A stretch of DNA of 64,000 nt from Embiotoca jacksoni (taxonomy: Eukaryota > Chordata > Actinopteri > Embiotocidae): NCBI GenBank assembly GCA_022577435.1, contig JAKOON010000015.1, positions 16,050,830 through 16,114,829 of the forward strand. Direction: 5' to 3'. Both the position numbers and the translations under genes were made by a program. Shown here one piece after another: positions 1 to 10,505 of the stretch; position 1 is the first letter of the stretch, and the number at the start of each line of letters is the position of its first letter. The notes beneath the pieces were generated by a model. It saw only the letters and a list, made by a program, of their open reading frames with translations. It was not told where the DNA came from and ran no database searches.

Positions 1-2872
1 CGCCATAAACTCCACCGGACAGGGACAAACTCTGCTCCTCCCAGCGTTGTAGTGGACAACACTGACGATAGCGCAACAGCGAGAACCTCGTGCATTGTCG
101 CTCCTATGAACGCAATGATGAGAATCGGTAAGATGAGGAAGCGGTGGCCGAGCTACGGGGCCTGCAGCAGCAGGACCAGCCAGCCTCCGCTCTGCTGCCC
201 CTACCTGATATCAGCTGTGCTGAGAAAATACTCTGTTAAGAAGTGCAGACTGCAATTGCAGTCATTCAGTCGCCTATTGAATGAAAAATATCCTTGGCTC
301 GATCACCACGAACCGTTCAGCACCTTTTGTTTTGCCCGGCAGACATTTTGCTCACGAGGGCCGCCGGTTCCGTAAAGAAACCACTTTTTTTTCTCGGACA
401 CATGCTGTGAGTGCTGGACATTAACACACCGTGGAGTCATTGTCAGAAGTCAAGGAGAGAACGCGAGAAGGACATTATGGATGCCATTTACTTGTTCATG
501 TGTACGTTTCCAAACATCAGCAGGCAGGTACAGTATATCATGTCATCAAGGAGCTTTGACATTGTCCCGGTCATCTGAAAGTACTCACAGATACTTTATA
601 TAAGCGTTTACCTTATTGACAAGAGACTAAAATGAAAAACAATGCTTAATTTGATTGTTTGGATTTGATCTGTTGTTGAAGCTGCATGTTTTTCTCACAC
701 CAAACTTTACATAAACGCAAAGTAGTTGATAGGACACGCAAACCATGTTTTACACTCCTAATGTCAATCATAAAGCCGAGGATTAAGTTACATCAAACTT
801 AATGAAGAAAGGATGAGGTACAGGTGTGCAGTTCCTCAGCCCCATCATTGATTATTTCACAAGCAATTACATCCTATTATACACTAACAGTGAGGCGGCA
901 CAGAGGGACCAGGAGGCTGTGTGCATATTTGTTTGCTGTTTTTCATGGTTTTACAGATCATAAGTGACATTGTACCATCCATTTATTTTTTTAAAAAGTA
1001 GCTATATTATAATATTGTAGCAGCAAATAAATCAGACTGGGTGTTGTGGCCACTTAAACAGATGTGGAATTTATTTAAAAAAAAATTATATTACATTTTC
1101 AAACTGACTTCTCCAATATCTGCATAATAGACATCAGAACATATGCGCCAACGAAGGTTAAAATAACAAAAAGGAGAGTTTGTTGTTTGTCATATTCTCT
1201 GATTGGTCAGTTGAAGGAGGAATCAGTCTAGGTGAATGCGAGGCATAGTAGCCTTAGGTGACATTACTTGTCTGTCTTTGCTAACATAGGGTTATCACTG
1301 AACATAATTTATGCTCTTCTTTGTAATCTGGAAACATGACTATTATGGATTATGATAGTAGGGTTTATAGACAGCATGAGGAATTATGGCAAGAAATTAA
1401 AATAAAATTGACATACAGTTTTCATTTTTTATTCTAAAACTGACACAAGAATGGGCAGAAACCTGTTCATGAGCAAACAGGCGTCCCTCTCCGGCTCCGC
1501 CTGCAGTTGCAATGGTAGAGGAAAAACTGCACTCACAAAATAAATGATTAACCAGACGATTTAGAAAAAGGCCTTACTCAAGAATACAACAAAATAGAGG
1601 TAGGCAATCAACTGGGACTACTGTAGGTGTGTGATGGGTTTTTAATTTACTAACATGGGTACAATCGTATCCATTCTTATGATTATATAGAAGGAATTTT
1701 TTTTTCTGCAGGAAATTTGACAACTCTGCAATAATAAACAGTGATACCTTCCTCATACCCTTATTGTCTGTTACATAGAAACATGTTACTGTGTTTTAAA
1801 TTGTTCCTTGGAAGTGGCTCCTGTCAGTGATACAAAATTACAAGTGACATAACCGTTGGACGATGGAGATGCAGGTAGAGCAGCAGCAACATGCCCTAGT
1901 CAGAAATAGCTTATGTCAACAAGGATAAAGAACATTAGACCCAGAAACAGCAAGTCTAAATAAAACCAAGGCAACTCTTGTGATGATTTTCTAGCTAAGA
2001 AAGAGTGCGTTATAAATGTAGTTTTGACAGTGGGGAAAGAGGAGGATGTTGCACAGCTGCAGAAGCCAGTTGCAGATGTACATTAAAAACTTGAGAGATG
2101 CAGAAAGAAGCACCAATGGTGTTAAATGTTGTAGGACTTCCATCTGCTGGCCAATTTTGGTGCATGCAGTTTAAGCGAAATGATCACTGTTGTCAGCCCC
2201 TTAGATCATCATTGTATTTTGTTGCAGCATTTTGAGTTTGCGTGCTCTAGCTGCCTAAGTTCAGGTTCAACCTACAGTTTGGGTTCACTGGCCCATAAGT
2301 GTGAATGTGAACATGAATGGTAGTCTGTGAACTTGTTTAAAATGTATTAAGTCGAAAAAAGTACTTGTTTATAATAAATTCATGTATATAATATAAAACA
2401 GTATAAACGATGTAATCATCAAATCTGTGAATGTAATTAATGTTTTACATTTTATTAATATAATTGTCTGTTATAAAAAAAAAAAAAAAAAACTGGTCCA
2501 GTTTCATTCAGCTGAGATACAGTATGGAATCAAAACACAGAAAAAGAGAGCAAAGTAAGAGCATCGATTGAAAATCTAATTTATGTGATCCGCATTGCAT
2601 TTAAATGTACATTTTTCTTCAGTATTACAGGAGCATTTAATAACAGCAGAACTTCTGAAATGTTGTTAGGCATTCAGTTAGCAATAAAAGCTATAACTTT
2701 GTATGGCACATTAAGGTTTAGCATAATCTAAATGAAAGGAATTTGCATTACACTTAAACATAAATATGTGCATGATGCAGGGCAATGTGGGTTTTATATT
2801 TTTCACACAAGAGGAGTTGGTGGGACATTGTCTTCATAAGAAAAACATGATAAAGAATTCAAGCCATGAACA
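1..2872. other. left flank of the receptor array; no confident gene
   Basis: No receptor exon is recognisable here. About 500-1060 is an inverted, diverged copy of array spacer; for example 905-942 is the exact reverse complement of 9403-9440. About 1880-2870 is a diverged direct copy of the 3' flank seen left of copy 6 (about 40390-41640). The first 400 bases are GC-richer and could be the 5' end of a minus-strand gene running off the left edge: an ATG on that strand at about 107 opens a hydrophobic reading frame. I cannot identify it, and it has no visible splice support. Positions 1060-1880 show nothing recognisable. Confidence 0.5.
500..1060 (-). repeat. inverted copy of V2R array spacer
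   Basis: This stretch matches the reverse complement of the spacer segment at about 9310-9860 in continuous order. Anchors are 632-647 with 9714-9729, 661-675 with 9686-9700, and 905-942 with 9403-9440 (38 exact bases). All other spacer copies in the window lie in the opposite orientation. It marks an inversion or an array-orientation breakpoint beyond the 3' end of copy 1. Confidence 0.8.
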
Positions 2873-5800
2873 CTATCTAGCCATCATGTGTTTCTTAGTG
2901 TTTCTGTCAGGCCTCAAAAGAATAATGAAACATTTTGGGGCAAAAATACAGAACAGTAAACCATAGCTGGAGGCCAGAATTGCAAAAATTTCTACAACGA
3001 CCACATACTTCCCAGGAGAGCTAACATAAGCAGGCACAAAGGCCACCCAAACAGCACAGAAAATCAGCATGCTGAAGGTGATTAGTTTGGCCTCGTTGAA
3101 GTTATCAGGGAGTTTCCGTGCAAGAAAGGCCAAGAGGAGGCAGGTGCAGGCCAGCAGGCCAATGTAACCCAAAAGCAGACAGAAGCCCACCACAGATTCC
3201 ATGGCACACTCCACCGTGACCTTTGACCCTTGGAAACCCAGGTCACGTCGAGGCGTGGGGGGGCTGAGGGACAGCCACACTGCACAGATGATAACCTGGA
3301 TGAAAGGAAAACACATTTCAAAGTTATAAAGCTGCCAATAAAATGTTAAGAAATACTTTATAATACAGCTTACGATGTCCAGTATCATTTTCTTGTATGA
3401 ACCAGGTACTAAAATACACTTAAAATAAAATACTTAAATGTTGTCAAGTATTTGTTTCTCACAATTTGTTTTGCTCCAATATACCTACAAATACAAGCAG
3501 CAACCAGTAAGTGATTATTATACCTGATGCATGCAATGAAATTACAGTAACATATAATATATGATATTAATAAATGTTTCCATTATTTAACCAATAAAAA
3601 ATATACATACCTGTATACAGGTGAAGAAACAGACACTTCCTCTCTGTTGGCCCGGACCAAACCACTTCATCAAGGCTTCAGCACCGGGCCGAGCTGAGCG
3701 GAAAATAGCCAGAACCACTATGGTTTTTACCAGGAGGCAGGAAATACAAAGTACAAAGCTGATGCCAAAAGCAGCCTGCTGGAACCGACAAGACCAGACT
3801 GATGGACGACCGATGAACACCAAGGTACACAAGAAGCAGAGCTTCAGTGACACGAGAAGCAGGAAGCTCAGTTCGGAGTTGTTGGCTCGTACCTTGAGGT
3901 GGCAAAACAACGAAAGAAAGGAATATGACAGAAAGACAGCATACCATAAACTCTGTGATATTATGCTGGGTTCTCACCATTGGTGTTTGACGGTAGTGAA
4001 GAAAAACCACAAACACAGCTGTTGTGACAACAGCACCAGACACAGCTGCTGTGGTCAGAGTGATGCCCAAGGTCTCATTGAAGGATAGAAAGTCCAGCTG
4101 TCGAGGGATGCAGGCAGTTCTTTCAACATTGGACCAGAACTCAGATGGACACGGCTCACAGTGAAGGGAACCTAGACAGAGTGGATAGAGAGGAAACAGG
4201 GCTGAGAACAGGACCAGAACTCAGATGGGCAACGTTCATATTTCCTCACCAGTTTTATTGTTGATCTCCCCTTCAGCACACAGGATGCAGTCAAAACAGC
4301 AGACAGGTTCTCCTTTCCTGTTGGCCTTTCGGGTACCTGGGGGGCAGATCTCACTGCACACTGAAACAGGCACCTAAACAAAAAGCCATATGACTTCAAC
4401 ATGTGAATTGACATTATTTTCTGTCGCAATGTTCTTAAAAGCTTTGAAATAGTTGTTTGATCTGACTACCTGATTTGACCCTGTGCTCCACTGAATAGCT
4501 GATTCGTTAAGGTGGAGGTCAAAACCATCAACGTGACCAATCAAGACAAGTTTCAGTGTCCCCTCGGGGGTTTTCTGCCAGTTCACAAGTTCGTACTTTG
4601 CAGGAATGTCGGCTCCATCAAAATAAAACATCTCCCCTTGTGGTGTGGTGATGTTCACTTTGTTCAGGTGCTGTGAGAGCTGGAAGAGACAAATGTTGAA
4701 GAAACTGTTAACAAAAAAAATCAGTATCCAAAGTATAAATGTTTTTTAAAAAACACTGAATTAATGAAAACTTGAACAACAATCGCTCTTGTTGGTGACA
4801 CCATGACAGTTGTGTTGCACCTCTGTGGGTTGGATGTGTTTTGGAGAGGAGCAGGTGGAGCTGTTGTTTCCTGGAGGGCCTTCTGTGTTGGGGCAGGAGA
4901 GAAGGCTGTGAAGGGCGTGGGCTGCTGCATAAACTGCAAGGTACACGTTATACGATACCCTGAGCTGGGAGGTGTCCGTAAAGGGACGCTGCGCTCCCTC
5001 CATGGACTCTGTGCCACTACAGGGAGGGAGAGAAACTTTGTGAAGGAACCCCTTTACAGGCACTGAGGTAGAAACATTTGACGGATCGTCAGACAGTGTC
5101 CTGAGGGGTGAAGAGCGATATGCAAAGAGCGAACTGTCCCCATAACTGCATCCAAACTCTTTCTCCCAGAATTCTCTCAAGAATTCATCATAAGGATGAG
5201 AAATGGGGTTCAAACTTCTGAGATAGTTGCCAAATCCAGGTATTGTTGAACTTCGAATGGCCACACCAACAACACCAGTTGCCACATTGGAGATGGTGAG
5301 ATCGTGGAGAAGATCATCACTGGTGCTCCAAGCCTCACTGGCCAGAAACTGTCTGTCAGTCACCTACAGTGAGAGGACACTGAAATAAAGAAGACTTACA
5401 AGAAAAACACCTGCCATCATGTTTCTACACCATTTGCTCACATTTCTCTTGGCCAGTTCTTTAAATAGTCTTTTCACTTCTGTATACCAGCAAAAGATGA
5501 GAATCACTCTTGCAGTCGAAGCCTGAATTGTGAGTGCTGCACGTTTGGCATCACTCACAATAGTTTGTCTGCGGACAGTCTCTATGAATTCCAAACATAT
5601 TCCTTTACCCTGAATCTCTTCCTGAAATACCTGAAATATGGAGGCCAAAACAACAAATATGTTCATGTTATTTCTTCGTAAAAGAGAGACATGACAGACT
5701 TTAACAGACATTTAACCGTACAGTAACAAGATATATACCTGCATCGCAAATTGACCATAATCATTGTTTTCAACCATAGCTCCAATCCAAGTCCAGTGGA

Positions 5801-6895
5801 GACGTATGGCCAGTTGTGCGATGGCTCGAGCTTGATAAACATCACTGGGGATTGTTCTGAAGAAGTTGGGAAACTTGGACCTATCACTAAGACAGGGGCA
5901 GCTTGCTAAGTAGCTGATCTGAGGGCAAAACACAAATGCTATTTTGACAAAGTTTTTGCAGCTATAGTACCATTTTTCTTTTCTTTAAAAAGTTAAACAA
6001 GCCTCTTAATATACTATGAGAAAGTCTCATCGAAGGTTTGTATTACGTCAGGTAAAGAAACTCACAACAGGTACAGAAAGAGGCCCCAGGATTCTGGACA
6101 GCATTATGCTCGTTGTAGATGCAGCACCACCAATGAGCAAAGGAACAGGCTGACCACCTGATGATTAGACAAATAAGAAAAAAAAAAGTCATGCCGCAGT
6201 GAAAATCAGTTGTTTTCTCTCTGATGTAACAAATGTTAATTGCTCATATCTGATATCAAGTCAAACCTGCTGTGTCTCCAGGTTGTCGGTAAGTTGCAGA
6301 ATGAAGCATAGAGGCTTGTAGGTTGCAGCTGTGTGCGTCTCCTCCGACCAGGGATAGAGGTCCTTGCAGAGCCCAGGGGTATTGTCCACAGCTATCAAGT
6401 ATACGGTAACCTAGCTTCACTCCCGGCAGCAGGGTGCTGTTACGATTGATTTCCTCCACCGCAAACGCCATAGCATACATGAACTTTAAAGACTCGAGAT
6501 CTAAACTGAGACCACAGGAGGAGAAACACATAGTGTATTGAATAACCTGTGAAAGGTTATGTGAGTAAAAGTCATAATATGATATCATATCATATAATAC
6601 CATAAAAAAAAAAAAGCATTGTAACAAAAATGCAGGTTGTGATTAGGTTTTACCCGGTACAAGGTTCATAATGTGGCATCTTGGTGAAGTCTTGTTCTCC
6701 AACTGAAGGTATATAATAAAGACTAAAAAATCCGCCGATAATCACATCTCCATCCTGGAAGAGGCTCTTGTTTCCCGGTGCAGCCCACTGGGTGCACACT
6801 GTTGCCTGAACCATCTCCAGTCCTATCCGTCTGCCGACTCCACTGAGAAGCAGCAGGGAGAGCCACTGAGAAAGGAGCCGGGGAAACCAAGACAT
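2873..6895 (-). CDS. V2R-like (OlfC) class C olfactory GPCR, copy 1
   Basis: Predicted plasma-membrane amino-acid receptor of olfactory neurons. Exons (5' to 3'): 6654-6895, 6267-6505, 6066-6157, 5739-5918, 5442-5630, 4821-5363, 4470-4679, 4250-4373, 3978-4171, 3611-3892, 2873-3295. These total 2718 nt, or 905 residues, with phases matching at every junction. The start is MSWF, opening a signal peptide. The Venus-flytrap domain carries GAASTTS, NNDYG and ASEAW, positions that contact amino-acid ligands in class C receptors. Nine linker cysteines lie in the 124-bp exon and the start of the next. Seven helices end in a PKCF motif and a short tail, MMAR. Exon boundaries were placed by eye from GT/AG sites and family homology. 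Copy 1 is the most 3' copy and differs most in lobe 2 (KRLFKELAKRN). Class C V2R is certain; the exact OlfC subfamily is not. Confidence 0.93.
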
Positions 6896-7212
6896 GGATG
6901 CAGCTCTGCTGGACAGATAACACATACAGGAACATCAAAATATGCATTAATTGCAATAAATTCTGTCAGTTTCAAATACAATTCAACACAAAAATACTTC
7001 ATCAAGCCTGACTGCAGAGTACATTAAATGCATTCTACATTTCTAAATATAACATTATAGCCTCATCTTAGTTACCTTCAAAAAGAAAAACTAATAAAAA
7101 CAAACATCTTTAACTTGGTTAAAAATCTCCAATGATAAGTTTAAGTCTGAAAATGGTATCCTGACTAACACATACCTCCCTCCCTCCCTGTATGTGAGGT
7201 GTTGATGTGAGG

Positions 7213-7219
7213 TTTTATA
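7213..7219 (-). promoter_or_regulatory. TATA box of copy 1
   Basis: TATAAAA on the minus strand, 318 bp upstream of the ATG. It is conserved at the same place in all six copies. The GGGA tract at 7175-7189 begins about 30 nt downstream, where transcription would be expected to start. Confidence 0.6.
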
Positions 7220-7720
7220 ACAGGTGTAACGCCTTTTGCAAGGAGGTGAAAGTGATGACCGAAGCAGCAGACGACACAAAGTTATTCCGCTCTAGAGTCA
7301 TGGTAAAAAAAACTGTGAATGCTAGCAAGTGATTAGCATTCATGAGGTTAGCAGTAGTTTGTGTACAGTATGTTTCCTGTAGATCAGTAGTACCTAATCT
7401 GCAGGTTTGGATCCCCCAGGGGGTCATGAGGGAAAACAGAATATATTACTTATTGAGTGAATGAGTGCAAAAAATACTGACATGATGGCACTACCCACCT
7501 TTGTCATGGCAGATATTTAGATTTGTCGCTGTAGGTAATGCACAGGTGTTTTAATAATGGCTCAGTTCCATTAAGTGTCCAGAGTAATCCGTGGTAGTGA
7601 CACATCATGCAAAAAAGCAGAACTTTCCTTTCGTGGAACGCGTCCATCATTAATACACCTGTGCTTCCTTACAACGACAAGTCAAAAAAGGTCTGTGATA
7701 GAAACCAAATGGCGGCCTAA

Positions 7721-7890
7721 GGTGGAGTCAACCATTGGTTTGTGAACTGCCGTTTTAATGCCTCAAGTTTAGCATTTTGGCCGTTGCCATATTGTTTTTT
7801 TGTATCCAGAAGTATATATTTGGACGAGCTTGGGAGGAGTGACCAGTGATTTGACTCGATCTGACTCTAAACCCAAGAACACTACACCCA
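7721..7890. repeat. dispersed teleost repeat fragment in spacer
   Basis: This segment begins with a CCATTGGTTTGTGAAC-type sequence and runs through TTTTGGCCGTTGCC. It is present in every spacer and, diverged, in a plch1 intron at about 62368-62530. It is therefore an interspersed repeat carried along by array amplification. I do not know its family name. Confidence 0.6.
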
Positions 7891-9888
7891 CCCACCTGTA
7901 CCCAAAACCTGAATACATTCATAAAACAATGAAAATCCCAGTTTTTTTCCTCACTCTCTGAATGTGTTTGCATGTGTGCAGGCTTTCGCGCATGTGCATT
8001 TGCTAAGGGACATCGATCTATGCAATAGCATATATCACCAAAATCACACAGTGGTCCATGGCTACCAGACCGAAAGGCTGCTGTTTCATATTCCAAGACT
8101 TCAAAACCTAGTATATTGCTAGACATTGTTGTAACCTGTTAATTATGCTACAACTCTTAACTTCGGTATTTAAGATTTGTCATCCTTTTAATTGGGAAAA
8201 AAAAAAAAAAACAGGAGATCATTAATGTGTGAAGTGATTTTAGTGAGCCAACACAAAATAAGGCTGAAGTTATTGAATATTTTTTATAGGATCTTTGCAC
8301 AGAGACCAGTGTTTTCAGTTCAGCTCCAAGGACGACTCGTACTGACATCTAAGTTGTAACTTGTTGTCTAACGTTCTGCGGGAGGAATGAAATGTTGTTT
8401 TGTGTTTGAACAAGGTTTAGTACAGGATTTTTTTTTTTTTTTGATTTGGGAAGCTCACATCTGCTAATATTTTCCTACTTTACCAAAGTTGTGTTTCCTT
8501 GACCTCCCATGAAATGAGTGTTTTTGCTATAACATTACTGTGCGACACTCATGTGAAATTGCAGAGCTAATTTCACTTCGGCAAATGATAATCCTGAAAA
8601 CGTGGTCTCCATTGTTGCTTCACTGTTGACTTCCTGGTGCTTGTTGTTACAGACGAGCTCTCATTATCAGTTTAGTGTTTCAGCACAGTAAGCATAAAGT
8701 TTCTTATTTATATGCTTCACTCACAGGTGTTTAAATTAACGTATGAATATGAAGAGTCTGTAGCGTGAAATAATATTGTTTCTGAAGAGATAAGGCAGAT
8801 CCCTCTTCTCTGCTCTCCTCCTTTTGTTAAGAAAAATCAGCAGTGTCAGGCGTAAACGTAACAGTGTATTCTGGAAGCTGACTGGTGGTCAGTGTATTTG
8901 ACTGGCGCCACTCAGCTGTAGGTTTGAACATCATCACTTCACATTCACAGTCGTCCTGTATTCAGCTGATGCATTACGTTTGTAAAAACATTACAGGATG
9001 TGTCATCGTTGCTCAAACACCGTGCTCATAAGTTGTTTTTCCAACTCGCACACATCTATTTGAATTGCATATGTGACTGAATTAGATTCCCGACTGCAAA
9101 TATCCTGCCGTGAGAATGTGAGGTGGAAAAATCTGTTAAAAAACACTTCAGTTGATATAATGCGCAACTTGGGCAAGAAATTCACAGGCAGAGATTTTTT
9201 TTTTTTTGCCACATCCTTCCTGCGGCAGCTCCAACTGTATAGCTTTTCCCCGAGATTTTGTGTTTAACTTCCTCATATTTTTAAGTTGCTTCAACAGTCA
9301 GTCTGTTCTAAAGGTTGGTTTGCTGCTACAGTATTAAAATACACCTGCTTTTTACCAAAAAATTTTGACAACATGATGTCACCTATGATCTGCAAAACAA
9401 TTAAAACAGCAAACAAATATGCACACAGCCTCCTGGTCCCTTTGCGACTTTTAACTGTTAGTATTTAATTGGGTTTAATTGCTTGTGAAATAAACAATGA
9501 TAGAGATGAGGAATTGCACACCTGTGGCTCATCAGTCCCTCCTACCTACCTCAACCTTTCTTAATTAAGTTTGATGTAACTTAGTTCTCAACTGTGAGAT
9601 CAGCATTTTGCTTGTGTCAGCAACGACTTGTTTAAGATTATGTAAAGTTTGATGTGAGCTCAGTGTTAAAAACATGCAGCTTTAGCAACAGATCAAATCC
9701 AGACAATACAATCAAGCATTGTTTTTCATCATAATCCCTCTTGCCAACAAAATAAATGCTTAGATAAATTATCTGTGAGTCCTTTCAGGTGACTGGGGCA
9801 ATGTCAAAGCTCCTGAACGTCATGATAAACCTCCTTCTTAAAGTATGCATACAAGTAAACAAGCAACTCAATAATAATAATAAAACCA

Positions 9889-9926
9889 ATAATAGGGTGC
9901 TGGATCCCATTCCAGCACCCTATTAT
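9889..9926. repeat. fold-back palindrome at a deletion scar
   Basis: Two perfect 15-bp arms (9889-9903 and 9912-9926) flank an 8-nt loop. The 22 nt at 9889-9910 are the exact reverse complement of 41047-41068 in the spacer of copy 6, which retains about 1.08 kb missing here. It is repeated at 17520-17557, 25172-25209 and 32836-32873. Confidence 0.9.
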
Positions 9927-10505
9927 CCAAGCTGATGAATGGATTAGCAGTTATACCATGGAACATGTACTCAGTCAGTAGAAGAAAGTAATACTTCTTT
10001 ATTTTTCACTTTCAATCAATTAATGTATATGATATTATAAAACAGCACAGTATGAAAGCTATAACCTTCGTTGAAAAATGTATATGAAAGTAATTAACGT
10101 TGTTAGATTTATCAGAATTTTATGTTTTCTGAGAAACTGGTGCAGAGTTTTATCCAGCTCAGATACAATATTTAATAAAAACAGGAAAACAAACCAACCT
10201 ACCCACATTGATACAAAATCCCATTTACGTGTGTTTAAATCTACATTTTGCTTCAGTATTACAGGAGCATTGATTGTCAGCACAACAGCAGAAATATTAG
10301 TTATTCAATTAGCAATAAAAGCTGGAAATTTGAGGTACATTAAGGGTTAGCATTATCTAAATGAAAGGAATTGGCATTACACATAAACATAAATATGTGC
10401 ATGATGCAGGTAAACGTAGGTCTTATATTGTTCACCAAAGGGCTCCACAAGAGGAATTGGTGGGACATGATAAAGAGTCATATGATCAAATTCATGCCAG
10501 GAAAA

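Larger units (their letters stand above)
6896..10505. other. spacer between copies 1 and 2
   Basis: This is the upstream region of copy 1 and the 3' flank of copy 2. It holds the TATA box at 7213-7219, a GGGA tract at 7175-7189, a dispersed repeat at about 7721-7890, homopolymer runs near 8200, 8430 and 9196, and the fold-back palindrome at 9889-9926. A minus-strand AATAAA at 9998-10003 lies about 500 nt beyond the copy 2 stop and is conserved in the other spacers, so it is a possible poly(A) signal. The short open frames seen here show no domain and track the repeat, not protein conservation. Confidence 0.7.

Noticed and set aside
52..375. 107-codon plus-strand open frame at the left edge
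   Set aside because: Arg-, Ser- and Cys-rich with no domain. A good donor-like GGTAAGA lies at 127-133, but no exon can be supported from this alone.
3621..4088. 155-codon plus-strand open frame, repeated in copies 3-6, antisense to receptor exons 9 and 10
   Set aside because: It is a shadow of conserved 7TM coding sequence; its conservation follows the sense exons and it has no recognisable domain.
4374..4469. joining receptor exons 7 and 8 as one exon through the intron
   Set aside because: The open frame continues past exon 7 but would add non-homologous residues and break the 124-bp cysteine-rich exon; GT and AG sites at 4469 and 4374 fit.
7755..8126. 123-codon minus-strand open frame in spacers 1/2 and 2/3
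   Set aside because: It overlaps the dispersed repeat. It is cut to 72 codons by substitutions in other copies, with no sign of protein-level constraint.
9889..9926. palindrome as a transcription terminator
   Set aside because: It is in a vertebrate spacer and is better explained as a fold-back copy of the adjacent flank at a deletion junction.
10059..10350. overlapping 74- and 90-codon open frames on both strands, kept in copies 2-6
   Set aside because: They are retained only because the units are near-identical DNA. The diverged counterpart left of copy 1 does not keep them.
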